Below are positions 27,698 to 36,799 of a DNA stretch of 64,000 nucleotides, piece after piece. The first letter of the stretch is position 1. The number at the start of each line of letters is the position of its first letter. Both the position numbers and the translations under genes were made by a program. Source of the stretch: Caballeronia fortuita (lineage in GTDB: Bacteria > Pseudomonadota > Gammaproteobacteria > Burkholderiales > Burkholderiaceae); contig NZ_FCNX02000002.1 in NCBI RefSeq assembly GCF_001544835.2, positions 552,548 to 616,547 of the forward strand, in the 5' to 3' direction. The notes beneath the pieces are model-generated. The model did not search any database and was not told where the DNA came from. It worked only from the letters and a program-made list of their open reading frames with translations.

Positions 27698-27727
27698 AAG
27701 GCGGATCTTCGGATCCGCCTTTTTTTT
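27698..27727 (+). terminator. rho-independent terminator of cyoABCD
   Basis: A perfect ten-base stem (AAGGCGGATC and GATCCGCCTT) closed by a TTCG tetraloop and followed by an eight-T run. This is the clearest terminator in the window. Confidence 0.95.
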
Positions 27728-27778
27728 CGCGCGCCCAAATCGCCGGTCCTGCACGAATTCGGCATCCGATGAAGAATC

Positions 27779-27844
27779 TTGACAATTAGCAGAGTGAGGA
27801 AGAATATCTGTCCATAATTTGATTTCAACATCCACATTATGGAC
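27779..27844 (+). promoter_or_regulatory. promoter and IclR-type operator of the cupin-MFS-SDR-IclR operon
   Basis: TTGACA at 27779-27784 is followed after 17 bases by GAATAT (27802-27807). Just downstream a perfect nine-base inverted repeat, GTCCATAAT at 27810-27818 and ATTATGGAC at 27836-27844, spans the expected transcription start. The operon's last gene encodes an IclR regulator, the probable ligand of this site. A bound protein here would block elongation or initiation. Confidence 0.8.
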
Positions 27845-27855
27845 AAGGAGACACG

Positions 27856-28383
27856 ATGAGCGCGCCAAAGCCCTCGGCAGACGCCATGACGCCGTATCAA
27901 CTTCCCTTTCCCAAGGAAGCGCAAAAGGAAATCGTCGTTCCTTCCGCGATTCCCGCCGACGAACGCGAGTGGGTTCCGCAAGCCGAAAACGTGTGGTTTC
28001 GCCCGCTGTGCCTGAACGTATCGACCGGTTACTGGATGAACCTGCTGCGCGTGCGCAAGTCGGGCGTGCTGTCGCGGCATCGTCATCCGCAAGCGGTGCA
28101 CGGCATGGTGCTCAAAGGCCGCTGGCGCTATCTCGAACATGACTGGGAAGCGACCGAAGGCAGTTACGTCTTCGAGCCGCCCGGCGAGACGCACACGCTC
28201 TACGTGCCGGAAGACGTCGAAGAGATGATCACCTACTTCCAGGTCAACGGCGTGATGTTCTATTGCGATCCATACGGCAACTACACCGGTTACGAAGACG
28301 TGTTCACCAAGGTGGACATGTGCCGCAAGCATTACGAATCGGTCGGTCTCGGCGCCGCTTTCGTCGATCAGTTCATTCGCTAG
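27856..28383 (+). CDS. cupin-type 2,4'-dihydroxyacetophenone dioxygenase family protein
   Basis: 175 residues with one cupin barrel: SRHRHPQAVHGMVLKG supplies metal-binding histidines and EPPGETHTLYV the second motif. The family includes the iron-dependent 2,4'-dihydroxyacetophenone dioxygenase that cleaves an aryl ketone side chain. It leads an operon with an ACS-family carrier and an SDR enzyme, so a catabolic role is likely, but the actual substrate is unknown. AAGGAG lies eight bases before the ATG. Confidence 0.75.
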   Translation: MSAPKPSADAMTPYQLPFPKEAQKEIVVPSAIPADEREWVPQAENVWFRPLCLNVSTGYWMNLLRVRKSGVLSRHRHPQAVHGMVLKGRWRYLEHDWEATEGSYVFEPPGETHTLYVPEDVEEMITYFQVNGVMFYCDPYGNYTGYEDVFTKVDMCRKHYESVGLGAAFVDQFIR

Positions 28384-28433
28384 CTTCAACTTCAACCCTC
28401 GACAGACTCAAAAGAGCATCCGGAGGAGACAAC

Positions 28434-29735
28434 ATGCTGGAAAAATCACCGCGCCTGAAGCGCATTCAGGTCATCGCGATCACTTTTCTGATGCTCGCGG
28501 GCATCGTGAACTATCTCGATCGCAGCACGCTGTCGATCGCGAATCACTCCGTCACGCAGGAACTCGGCCTGTCCGCTTCGCAGATGGGCCTGCTGCTTTC
28601 CGCGTTCTCGTTCGCGTATGCGTTCTCGCAGTTGCCGATCGGCGCGATGCTCGATCGCTTCGGCGCGCGCGTCATGCTCGGCCTCGGCATGTTCGTGTGG
28701 TCGGTCGCGCAGTTGTTCGGCGGCCTCGTCACCACCCTGCATCAGTTTCTCGCGGCGCGCATCGCGCTCGGCATCGGCGAGGCGCCGCAGTTTCCGGCAG
28801 GCGCGAAGGTCGTGTCCGAATGGTTCGCGCAGCGCGAACGCGGCAAGCCGACGGGCATTTTCGTCACGTCGTCGACGATCGGCCCCGCGCTCGCGCCGCC
28901 CATCCTCACCGTGCTGCTGCTGTCGTTCGGCTGGCGCAACATGTTCATCATCATGGGCGCGCTCGGCATCGCGGTATCGATCGGCTGGTACATCGTGTAT
29001 CGGAATCGGCGCGACGTGAAGCTCGAATCGCACGAACTCGCGCATCTGACCGAAGGCGAGCCGGCGCAGCGCGCGGAACGCAACATGACCTTCGCGGAAT
29101 GGCGCGGCCTGTTCGGCCGTGCGACCACGTGGGGCATGATCTTCGGCTTCATGGGCGTGATCTACATGGTGTGGCTGTATCTCACGTGGCTGCCCGCGTA
29201 TCTCGAACACGAGCGTCATTTGACCATCGCGAAGACCGGCTGGGTCGTGACGATCCCGTATCTCGCCGGCACGCTCGGCATGCTGTCGTCGGGCTTCATC
29301 GCCGATGGTCTGATGGCGCGCGGCGTCGCGCCTATCAGGAGCCGCAAGTGGCCGATCTGCTCGGGTCTCATCGGCGGCGCGCTCTTCACCGTGCCGGCCG
29401 CGTTCACACCGAATCTCACGCTCGCGATCGTCTATCTCTCGGCCGCGATGTTCTTCGTCAACATGGCGAGCGGCGCGGCATGGGCGCTCGTCTCGGTCGC
29501 CGCGCCGCGCCACATGGTCGCGTCGCTCGGCAGCATCCAGAATTTCGGCGGCTATTTCGGCGGCTCGTTCGCGCCGTTCATCACCGGTCTTGTCGTCGAC
29601 AAGACGCACTCGTTCGTGAACGCGTTCCTCATCAGCGCGGGCGTCGCGTTCGCCGCCGCGCTCGTGTACATGTTCGTCGTGCGCGCGCCGATCGAAGACG
29701 CCGGTCAGAAGGCCGAGCCCGTCCCCGCCGTATAA
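28434..29735 (+). CDS. MFS transporter, anion:cation symporter (ACS) family
   Basis: 433 residues, twelve helices. The first helix ends in NYLDRSTLSIAN and the loop between helices 2 and 3 reads LDRFGARVML, as in sugar-acid and aromatic-acid carriers of the ACS family (ExuT, GudP, phthalate permeases). GGAGGAG precedes the ATG. Within the cupin-SDR operon it is the likely importer of the pathway substrate. Confidence 0.85.
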   Translation: MLEKSPRLKRIQVIAITFLMLAGIVNYLDRSTLSIANHSVTQELGLSASQMGLLLSAFSFAYAFSQLPIGAMLDRFGARVMLGLGMFVWSVAQLFGGLVTTLHQFLAARIALGIGEAPQFPAGAKVVSEWFAQRERGKPTGIFVTSSTIGPALAPPILTVLLLSFGWRNMFIIMGALGIAVSIGWYIVYRNRRDVKLESHELAHLTEGEPAQRAERNMTFAEWRGLFGRATTWGMIFGFMGVIYMVWLYLTWLPAYLEHERHLTIAKTGWVVTIPYLAGTLGMLSSGFIADGLMARGVAPIRSRKWPICSGLIGGALFTVPAAFTPNLTLAIVYLSAAMFFVNMASGAAWALVSVAAPRHMVASLGSIQNFGGYFGGSFAPFITGLVVDKTHSFVNAFLISAGVAFAAALVYMFVVRAPIEDAGQKAEPVPAV

Positions 29736-29746
29736 ATCACAACGTT

Positions 29747-30457
29747 ATGACTTTTCAAGCTGATCTCTTCAAGGACAAGACCGTCGTCGTGACCGGCGGC
29801 ACGCAGGGCATCGGCGCGGGCATCGCGCAGCAGTTCGCGGCGCTCGGCGCGCGCGTGATAGCGGCGGGACTCGCGCGCATCGACATGCCCGGCATCGAGG
29901 TCGTCGAACTCGATGTCGCCGATGGCGCGAGCGTCGCCGCGCTGTACGAACGTGTCGATGCGCTCGACGTGCTCGTCAACTGCGCGGGAATGATCCGTCG
30001 CGGCGACGAGCACGACATCGACACGTTCGAGCGCGTGATCGCCGTGAATCTCAACGGCACGATGCGCATGTGCGCGGCCGCGCGCGCGCTGCTCGCAGAA
30101 AGCCGTGGCTCGATCGTCAACACGGCGTCGATGCTGACGTTCTTCGGCGGCGGCCTCGTGCCCGCATACAGCGCGAGCAAGGGCGGCGTCGCGCAACTGA
30201 CGAAGTCGCTCGCGATCGCCTACGCCGCCGACGGCATCCGCGTGAACGCGATCGCGCCCGGCTGGATCGCGACGCCGCTCACGCAGGCGCTGCAGGACGA
30301 CGACGGCCGCTCGCAAGCGATCCTCGAGCGCACGCCGATGAAGCGCTGGGGCCTGCCGGAAGACGTCGCGCGGGTGACGGCGTTTCTCGCGTCGCCGGCG
30401 GCGTCGTTCATGACGGGCGCGATCGTTCCCGTCGATGGCGGCTATCTCGTGGCATGA
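29747..30457 (+). CDS. short-chain dehydrogenase/reductase
   Basis: 236 residues, classical SDR: nucleotide motif TGGTQGIGAG, NCAG, catalytic Ser (NTASML), Tyr-x3-Lys (YSASK) and PGWIATPL. Starts 11 bases after the MFS gene and is followed ten bases later by the IclR gene. Probably oxidises a hydroxyl group of an imported acid or its product. Confidence 0.9.
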   Translation: MTFQADLFKDKTVVVTGGTQGIGAGIAQQFAALGARVIAAGLARIDMPGIEVVELDVADGASVAALYERVDALDVLVNCAGMIRRGDEHDIDTFERVIAVNLNGTMRMCAAARALLAESRGSIVNTASMLTFFGGGLVPAYSASKGGVAQLTKSLAIAYAADGIRVNAIAPGWIATPLTQALQDDDGRSQAILERTPMKRWGLPEDVARVTAFLASPAASFMTGAIVPVDGGYLVA

Positions 30458-30467
30458 TTCGCGCATC

Positions 30468-31265
30468 ATGCCTTCAGACACGACTGCCCTCGACGCCGCC
30501 AGGACCACCGGCACCGCCGCGTTCTCCAAGTTCATGGCGGTGCTGCAACTCATTGCCGATGCCGACGAACCGCCGACCATCGCGCGCCTCACGGCGGCGA
30601 GCGGTTATCCGCGTCCGACCGTGTATCGCATCGTCGGCGCGCTGATCGCGGAAGGGCTCGTCGTCGAAGGCGCGCGCGGCGCGTGTTATGCGCTCGGTCC
30701 GCGGCTGATGACGCTCGCGAGCCGCAGCTGGGAGCGCTCCGACTTGCGCATCGCCGCCGCCGATGCATTGCAGGCGCTGCGCGACGCGACGCAGGAAACG
30801 GTGCATCTGGCCGTGCGCAGCGGCTCGGAGATGGTCTATGTCGAGAAGCTCGAAAGCCCGCATGCGGTGCGCATGGCCTCGCGCATCGGTACGCGCGTGA
30901 CGCTGTACTCGAGTTCCGTCGGCAAGGCGTATCTGTCGATGCAATCGCCCGCCGAACGCAATGCGCTCCTGCAAGGCATCGCGTTCGAGCGCTTCACGCC
31001 GAATACGATCATCGACCGCGCCGCGCTCGACGCCGAACTGGACGCGACACGCGCGCGCGGCTACGCCGAAGACCGCGAGGAAAACGAGGCGCAGATCTTC
31101 TGCTACGGCAGCGCGATCGTCGGCGCGAACGGCGCGACGCTCGGCTGCGTGAGCATCAGCATTCCGCTGTTCCGCAAGAGCGCGACGCCGCTCGATACCT
31201 ACATCGCGCCGCTCAGGGAAGCATGCCGTGCGATCGCGGAGCGCATGAGCCCCGGCACGCGCTAG
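30468..31265 (+). CDS. IclR-family regulator, last gene of the operon
   Basis: 265 residues from ATG 30468: winged helix with TIARLTAASGYPRPTVYRIVGAL, then the effector domain with LYSSSVGKAYLSM and a C-terminal LGCVSISIP. Being inside the operon it would sense the substrate and control the promoter at 27779-27844. Its TAG stop shares the four bases CTAG with the stop of the converging pseudokinase gene. Confidence 0.88.
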   Translation: MPSDTTALDAARTTGTAAFSKFMAVLQLIADADEPPTIARLTAASGYPRPTVYRIVGALIAEGLVVEGARGACYALGPRLMTLASRSWERSDLRIAAADALQALRDATQETVHLAVRSGSEMVYVEKLESPHAVRMASRIGTRVTLYSSSVGKAYLSMQSPAERNALLQGIAFERFTPNTIIDRAALDAELDATRARGYAEDREENEAQIFCYGSAIVGANGATLGCVSISIPLFRKSATPLDTYIAPLREACRAIAERMSPGTR

Positions 31266-32719
31266 CGGCTCGTGCCGCCCGTTCGTTGCGAAGCCGCCGC
31301 GCGTCTCGCCATGAGCGACGGCAAGCGCGGCAACGTATGCGCCCAATGCGTCGCTTCGTGTGCGAAACGGGCGGCCATGCCTCGCATGCTGAACTGATCC
31401 GCGACGAGCCGCACGATGACCTTGCGCGCGATCTTCCATACGTCGACATTCGGCGCAATGTCCTGCGCGACACGCTCGATCCTTTCGGCCGCTCTGGCCA
31501 GCAACACCGCGCGCGATGCGATCCGCCCGTGCGACGCGCTGAACATGTGCTCGGCGGGCGCCTTGCCGATGGCCGCGAACAGATGCGCGACGCCCGCGCC
31601 GCATCTCGATTGCGGCGACGCGAAACGCTCGGCCTCGCGCCGGTAGGTTGCCTCGACGCGCACCTCGTGATGCGTCACGTTGGCTTGCGGACGGCCGTGC
31701 TCGAGATGCGCGCGCGCCGCCGCCTTGTGATCGCCTTCCATGAGCGCATGCGACACACCGACGATGAAGTCGCGCTCGTGCGCCGCGAAGATCATCATCG
31801 GGTTATCGGCTTCGAGGACGATCTGGCCGCGCGTGTCCGGCTCGATGCTCACGCGCGCGCCCGCCGCGTCGAGACCCGCGTGATACAGGCCGATACCAAG
31901 CGCCATTTCGAAGAACGCTTCGATGAGCGTCGCGAGGACGTTCGCCTGATCGAGTCCGCACGATGCGAGCGCGGCCGCATCCGACAACGCGACGGTATCG
32001 ATCGCGCGCGTAGTCAGCACGGCGTCGTTGCAATAATCCCAGAGCACTTCGGGCACGGCGAGCCGATTGTCCTCGCGCAGACGAAAGCGCAGATAGCTTT
32101 GATCGGCGGCGCGCTGGCGCAGATCGATCATCGCGTCGACGCTCTCCCGCGCGCGCCGCACCCATTCCACCGGATGCATCTCGCGCGCCTTCGACGAGCG
32201 CCGCTCCGCGAAACGCGCCGCCGCAAGCGCGAGATCGAGATCGTCTTCGAGTTCGGCATGTGCATCCGCGCGCAGCAGCGTGACACGCACAGGCACTTTG
32301 CCGATCCGCGCGACGTGCGTCTGCTCCGCGACGCCCGAGCGCAACGGCACGTCGCTCAACGCCGTGAGTTCGAACGCCAGCGTGGCCGGAAACGCCGCAG
32401 CGCATGCGGCGCGAAAACGCGCGGCATCGTAAGGCGTGAAGAGTCCGTCGAGTTCGGCGAGCGCGACGCGCACGGCCGTTTCCGCGAGCGCGGGATGACG
32501 CGCGAGCGCGCCCGATGCGTTCTCCAGCACGCGCGACAACTGCGACAGCGCCGGCGCCGGCACGCCCGCACCGAGCGGCGCGGCGCGCGCGCCATGCGAT
32601 GCGAAAAAGCGCGCGACGCGCGTCATCGCCGTGCCGTCATCGGCGAGATGCGTCTGATGGCTCTCGTGCACGAATGCGCGGCCGAGACGCCAGAGCGTCG
32701 CGAGTCGTCGGACGAACAA
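31262..32719 (-). CDS. degenerate UbiB/AarF-family protein (predicted pseudokinase)
   Basis: 485 residues that align along most of their length with UbiB: VPVRVTLLR where UbiB has the Lys strand, RLAVPEVLWDYC for VPEVxPDYC, ALMEGDHKAAARAHLEHG after the catalytic region and NVDVWKIARKVIVRLVADQ near the end. Every catalytic element is lost: the A-rich loop reads LRSGVAEQTHVA, the FHADxHPGN loop reads YHAGLDAAG, and the metal-binding Asp segment reads LEADNPMM. The start is TTG at 32719 with no strong ribosome site, so the true start may be internal. No C-terminal membrane pair is obvious. A role in quinone or lipid metabolism as a non-catalytic partner is only a guess. Confidence 0.72.
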   Translation of the reverse strand: MFVRRLATLWRLGRAFVHESHQTHLADDGTAMTRVARFFASHGARAAPLGAGVPAPALSQLSRVLENASGALARHPALAETAVRVALAELDGLFTPYDAARFRAACAAAFPATLAFELTALSDVPLRSGVAEQTHVARIGKVPVRVTLLRADAHAELEDDLDLALAAARFAERRSSKAREMHPVEWVRRARESVDAMIDLRQRAADQSYLRFRLREDNRLAVPEVLWDYCNDAVLTTRAIDTVALSDAAALASCGLDQANVLATLIEAFFEMALGIGLYHAGLDAAGARVSIEPDTRGQIVLEADNPMMIFAAHERDFIVGVSHALMEGDHKAAARAHLEHGRPQANVTHHEVRVEATYRREAERFASPQSRCGAGVAHLFAAIGKAPAEHMFSASHGRIASRAVLLARAAERIERVAQDIAPNVDVWKIARKVIVRLVADQFSMRGMAARFAHEATHWAHTLPRLPSLMARRAAASQRTGGTSR

Positions 32720-32859
32720 ATTCAGGCTCGCTGAAAGTAAAGTGAAACCGCTGGAAGACCGAAATGCCGTCGATCGTGGTATCCGGATTGCTCATTGTTT
32801 AACACGATTCGGCTAGACTTGCACGCAGCACGTTCCTCGACACTTGTTTCGACATCCTT

Positions 32860-33774
32860 ATGACATCGAGAAAAAAATTGAAGCAGGTACTGGACGAGCA
32901 GTGCGGCGTGCGGAGCTTCGTCGTCGCGCACGGCGAGCGCATCGTGTTCGAGCATTATCGGCACGACATTGCGCCGGACAGCTTGCAGGACATCAATTCG
33001 GTCACGAAGACGGTCGTCGGGCTGGCAGTCGGCGCGGCGCGGCAGCAAGGCTTGCTGCCTTCGCTCGACACGCCCGTCTGCCAGATTTTGCCGATCATGC
33101 GCGCGTCCGGCTTCGACCCGCGCGCGCGGGACATCACGCTGCGTCATCTGCTCACGATGACATCGGGATTCGAATGGGATCAAGGCATCATCGACGAATG
33201 CGTGCTCGGTCCTTGCGACCGGTTCCGCGAGGAAAGCCGTCTGCATTTCATTCTGTCACGTCCGCTCGCGCAGCCGGGCACGCGTTTCCAATACGACTCG
33301 CATGCGGTTCAACTGCTGTCGCTGGTCATCGAAACCGTGACGGGCCGCACGCTCGAACGCTACGCGCGCGATACGCTGTTCGCGCCGCTCGGCATCGCGG
33401 TGAGCGAATGGATCGGCGACGAGGACGGCCACACGTTCGGCGGCCGCGGACTCATGCTGCGCACGCGCGACATGATCAAGCTCGGCTTTTTGATGATGGA
33501 GCGCGGCGCGTGGCAGGGCGCGCGGATCATCGACGAAACGTTCATCGACGAAGCCATGTCCGTGCAAAGCGACGGCGGCCCGCCGATGGACGGCGCGCGC
33601 TACGGCTATCTCTGCTGGATCGATCCGCATTATGTCTTCGCGGCCGGGCACGGCGAGCAGTTCATCTTCGTCGCGCCGCGCGAGGGAATCGTCGCGGCCG
33701 CAACCTGCGACAACGACTCGTCGCCCAAAGGCGTGCGCGACCTGTTCTCGCGGCACGTGCTGTCCGGGCGTTGA
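32860..33774 (+). CDS. serine hydrolase, class C beta-lactamase/penicillin-binding fold
   Basis: 304 residues without a signal peptide. The active-site Ser-x-x-Lys is SVTK (near residue 47), the second motif is YDS in place of Tyr-x-Asn, and a GHGEQ near the C-terminus replaces the usual KTG/HTG. This pattern is common in cytoplasmic esterase- or peptidase-like relatives, so beta-lactam hydrolysis is not implied. It is divergent from the pseudokinase gene. Confidence 0.8.
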   Translation: MTSRKKLKQVLDEQCGVRSFVVAHGERIVFEHYRHDIAPDSLQDINSVTKTVVGLAVGAARQQGLLPSLDTPVCQILPIMRASGFDPRARDITLRHLLTMTSGFEWDQGIIDECVLGPCDRFREESRLHFILSRPLAQPGTRFQYDSHAVQLLSLVIETVTGRTLERYARDTLFAPLGIAVSEWIGDEDGHTFGGRGLMLRTRDMIKLGFLMMERGAWQGARIIDETFIDEAMSVQSDGGPPMDGARYGYLCWIDPHYVFAAGHGEQFIFVAPREGIVAAATCDNDSSPKGVRDLFSRHVLSGR

Positions 33775-33834
33775 AGGCATCGCGCAACTGTATCTTTTTG
33801 TCGATATGGAGTTCGGCTTATTTTCGATACGGTA

Positions 33835-33848
33835 TCTTATTAATAAGA
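33835..33848 (+). promoter_or_regulatory. perfect 14-base palindrome upstream of a hypothetical gene
   Basis: TCTTATTAATAAGA is fully self-complementary and lies 80 bases before the ATG at 33929 in an AT-rich pocket. It is flanked by further TATCGATACC/GGTATC inversions (33825-33869). An operator is likely; the binding protein is unknown. Confidence 0.5.
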
Positions 33849-33928
33849 CACGCAACGTATCGATACCAAGGCCGGGACGATTTCAGCGCCCGCGCACGAA
33901 AACGCATAACGATAAAGAGAGAGGCGAC

Positions 33929-34339
33929 ATGCAACTTCCTTCCGAGCCGCCGATGGCCAAAGCGATGTACATCCTCGGGCAAATAGGCGCGATCATCTGT
34001 CATGAGAACGGGCCGCGCCCGCAGACCGCGGTGCTGACGAAGATGGCGTCGCGGCCCGCTGAAGGCTATTCGATCGCGGTCGCGCGGATGAACGAAATGT
34101 GTCCGCCGCGGCGCGGACATCGGCGCACGTTGCTGCAATGGAAGCATAAGGAAATCCGGCGTTTGTCCAGAATGCTGCCCGATCCGCTGCCGACGGCCGC
34201 GTCCGCGCACACGCAAATACCGTTCTGGGCCGGCTATTGTCAATACTGGGAAGACATGCTGAAAGAGCACGTTCAACGCGATGCGGAGCCGCTCGCGCCC
34301 GCACCCGGCCACGTTCAGCGCACGCGCACCGATGCGTGA
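33929..34339 (+). CDS. hypothetical protein, about 136 residues
   Basis: Starts at ATG 33929 after GAGAGAGG. The product is basic, has two Cys and several Trp/Tyr, and no membrane helix; sequence such as AMYILGQIGAIICHENG and FWAGYCQYWEDML is not known to me. Its end overlaps the converging receiver gene by 25 bases. Confidence 0.6.
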   Translation: MQLPSEPPMAKAMYILGQIGAIICHENGPRPQTAVLTKMASRPAEGYSIAVARMNEMCPPRRGHRRTLLQWKHKEIRRLSRMLPDPLPTAASAHTQIPFWAGYCQYWEDMLKEHVQRDAEPLAPAPGHVQRTRTDA

Positions 34340-34782
34340 TCGCGCGCGCTTTCCGGCACCGAAAAATAATCGCGCAGCAACGCGATCATGCCGTCGAGTT
34401 CCGTCGGTTTCGTGAAATAGCCGTTGAAGCCGGTGCGCTGCGCGCGCGTCAGGTCGTCCGGGTCCGTGCGGCTCGTATGCGCGAGCAGCAACATCGATAA
34501 ATCGATGGCGCGGATCGCTTCGGCGGCTTCCCAGCCATCGCCGAGCGGCATCATCAGATCGAGCAGGACCACGCCGGGCCGCCATTTGCGCGCGAGCGAC
34601 ACCGCGTCGAGCCCGGTATGCACGGCGCGCACGCTGAACTCGGCGTCTTCCAGCGCGAGACAGATTGCGCGCGTGGCATCCAGATCGTCATCGGCGATGA
34701 GCACGCGCGGCTCGTCATGGCACATCGCGCGCGACGGAATCTGCCACAGCGCCTGCGAAGGAACACGGTCGTGTCGTTGCAT
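34315..34782 (-). CDS. stand-alone response-regulator receiver
   Basis: 155 residues from ATG 34782, with a receiver core from MCHDEPRVLIADDD: acidic pair DDD, phospho-acceptor in VVLLDLMMPLG, the Thr of AHTSRTD and Lys in FTKPTE. There is no output domain, so it acts by protein contact, as CheY-like or phosphorelay proteins do. No kinase is adjacent. An upstream extension of the frame has no ribosome site and is disregarded. Confidence 0.8.
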   Translation of the reverse strand: MQRHDRVPSQALWQIPSRAMCHDEPRVLIADDDLDATRAICLALEDAEFSVRAVHTGLDAVSLARKWRPGVVLLDLMMPLGDGWEAAEAIRAIDLSMLLLAHTSRTDPDDLTRAQRTGFNGYFTKPTELDGMIALLRDYFSVPESARDHASVRVR

Positions 34783-35002
34783 CGTTATAGCCTCGGAATG
34801 GAAGGAGATAAGAGCAACGATCATTCCCTTGCGGATGCCCCGAAGCCTATCGCCAGGCGGCACGCGGCCCGCCGACGTTACACTTCGGGAATACCCGGTG
34901 GCTGTCGCGGCGCGCCGATGCACGAGCGCCGTGCAGGATTTGCATCGGCGTCGCATGAGCGTCGACGATGGTGCACACATCCCCAAAACGAGAGGCTAAA
35001 CG

Positions 35003-35242
35003 ATGTTCGTCGTGTATTGGCTCGGCGGCAACCCTGATATCGACGGGACGGCACGCTTCCGATTGTTCGATGCAAACGCGCTCGCCGACGCGCTGCGCTT
35101 CACCGAAGACCTGCGCCGCCGCCAGGCCGATGGCGAGGACATCGGCTTCATCACGCTATGCAGTGAAAACCCGCACTCGGTCGGCAAGCCCGGCGCCGCC
35201 GATCCGCCCGCCGGCTATGACTGGAAGAAGCGCCGGCGCTAG
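35003..35242 (+). CDS. small hypothetical protein, 79 residues
   Basis: ATG at 35003 is preceded by GAGAGG. The product starts VVYWLGGNPDIDG and ends in a basic KKRRR tail; it has helical, charged middle sequence (LRFTEDLRRRQADGED). Unknown family. Its stop shares CTAG with the stop of the converging oprM-like gene. Confidence 0.55.
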   Translation: MFVVYWLGGNPDIDGTARFRLFDANALADALRFTEDLRRRQADGEDIGFITLCSENPHSVGKPGAADPPAGYDWKKRRR

Positions 35243-36798
35243 TTGTCCTGCGCGGTCGCGGCGGTGGCGGCGGTGGCGGCTGCCTCGTCCTGCCATCCGC
35301 CGCCGAGCGACTTGTAGACGGCGATGAGATCGGTCGTCACGTTGACCGTCGATTGCGCAAGCTGCTCGCGCGTCTGCGCGAGTTGGCGTTCGGCGTCGAG
35401 CACGGTCACGAAAGGCGTGAGCCCCTTGCGATAGCTGTCCGTCGCGAGTTGCAGGCTGACGCGGTTCGCCTCCACGGTGCGCATGAGCGCCGCGCGCCGG
35501 TCCTGCTCGGTGCGGTACGAAACGAGCGCGTTATCGACTTCCTGCAACGCATTCAGCACTGTCTGCCGATACTGCAACGCCGCCTGCCCCGCCTGCGCCT
35601 TGGCCACGCGAACGTTCGCGCGCAAAGCGCCACCTTCGAAGATCGGCAGCGAAATGCTCGGCCCCACCGACCAGAAAAGACTCGACCAGTGCGCGAGATA
35701 GCGCGCCTTCGTCGCGCGCGTGCCGACTTGTCCGGTTAGCGAGATATCCGGATACATCTGCGCGACCGCGACCCCGACTTCCGCCGTAGCCGCATGCAGT
35801 TGCGCTTCGGCGCGGCGGATATCGGGACGGCGGCGCGCGAGCGTCGATGGCAAGCCGACCGGCACGATAGGCGGCACGGGCGGCACCGCGCGCGCATCGG
35901 ACAGTTCCGCGTCGAGCGTGCCCGGCGCGCTGCCCGTGAGCACGGCGAGACCGTTCAGCGCTTGCGCGATCTGCGCATCGAGCGTCGGCAATTGCGCCTG
36001 CAACGCCCCGACTTGCGCGCTCGCGCTCTGCACGTCCTGCTGGCTCGTGAGGCCGACGCGCGCCTGTTCGCGCGTGAGGTCGAGAATCTGCTCCTCGGCG
36101 TCGATCTCGGCGAGCGTGATCTGCTTGATCGCCTGCGCGCCGCGCAACTGTGCGTACGTGCGTGCGACTTCGGATTCGAGCGACACGAGCGCATCGTTGC
36201 GGCTTTCGATCTCGGCCTGCGTCTGCGCATTCGCCGATTCCACCGAACGCCGCACGCGTCCGAACAGGTCGAGTTCCCACGATGCGTCGAAGCCGTCCTG
36301 ATACAGCGTGACCGGCCCGGTCGCGGAATCGAGCCCCTGACGAATCTGCGCACCGTTCGCGCCGAGACCGTTCAGCCGGTCGTATACGCCTTGCGATTCG
36401 AGCAGACCTTTCAGGCCGAGTTGCTGACGCTGCACGCTCGCATTCGCGCTCAGTTGCGGCAAGCCCTGCGCCGCCGCCGACACACTCTCTTCACGCGCCG
36501 CCGCGATCCGCAGCACGGCGCTCTGCAAATCGAGGTTGCCCGCGATCGCGCGATCGATCAGCGAGTCGAGCGTCGCATCGCCGAACTGCTTCCACCAGCG
36601 CGGATCGGGATCGGCCGAGGTCTGCGCCGTCGATGGCGAATCCGCGTGCGGCACGCGCGGATCGTCCGGCGCGTTCTGCGCGCGCCGTGTGTCGCTCCAG
36701 TTGTCCGGTACGTCGGCTTTCGGCGGCGTGAAGTCCGGACCGACCGCGCATGCGCTCAAAGCCAGCGCGAGCATCGGAATCAAAGGACGGAGTTTCAT
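35239..36798 (-). CDS. outer-membrane efflux lipoprotein (NodT/OprM family)
   Basis: 519 residues with a lipoprotein signal (LALALSACAVG) and two repeats of the TolC-like helical hairpin. VGLPSTLARRRPDIRRAEAQL and the GPSISLPIFEGG strand are family marks. It is the trimeric outer-membrane channel of the pump encoded just upstream (two bases from the MFS gene). Confidence 0.92.
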   Translation of the reverse strand: MKLRPLIPMLALALSACAVGPDFTPPKADVPDNWSDTRRAQNAPDDPRVPHADSPSTAQTSADPDPRWWKQFGDATLDSLIDRAIAGNLDLQSAVLRIAAAREESVSAAAQGLPQLSANASVQRQQLGLKGLLESQGVYDRLNGLGANGAQIRQGLDSATGPVTLYQDGFDASWELDLFGRVRRSVESANAQTQAEIESRNDALVSLESEVARTYAQLRGAQAIKQITLAEIDAEEQILDLTREQARVGLTSQQDVQSASAQVGALQAQLPTLDAQIAQALNGLAVLTGSAPGTLDAELSDARAVPPVPPIVPVGLPSTLARRRPDIRRAEAQLHAATAEVGVAVAQMYPDISLTGQVGTRATKARYLAHWSSLFWSVGPSISLPIFEGGALRANVRVAKAQAGQAALQYRQTVLNALQEVDNALVSYRTEQDRRAALMRTVEANRVSLQLATDSYRKGLTPFVTVLDAERQLAQTREQLAQSTVNVTTDLIAVYKSLGGGWQDEAAATAATAATAQDN

Positions 36799-36799
36799 C

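Noticed and set aside
32860..33774. Beta-lactam resistance gene
   Set aside because: The fold is right but there is no signal peptide and the Tyr-x-Asn and KTG motifs are altered, so antibiotic hydrolysis is not supported.
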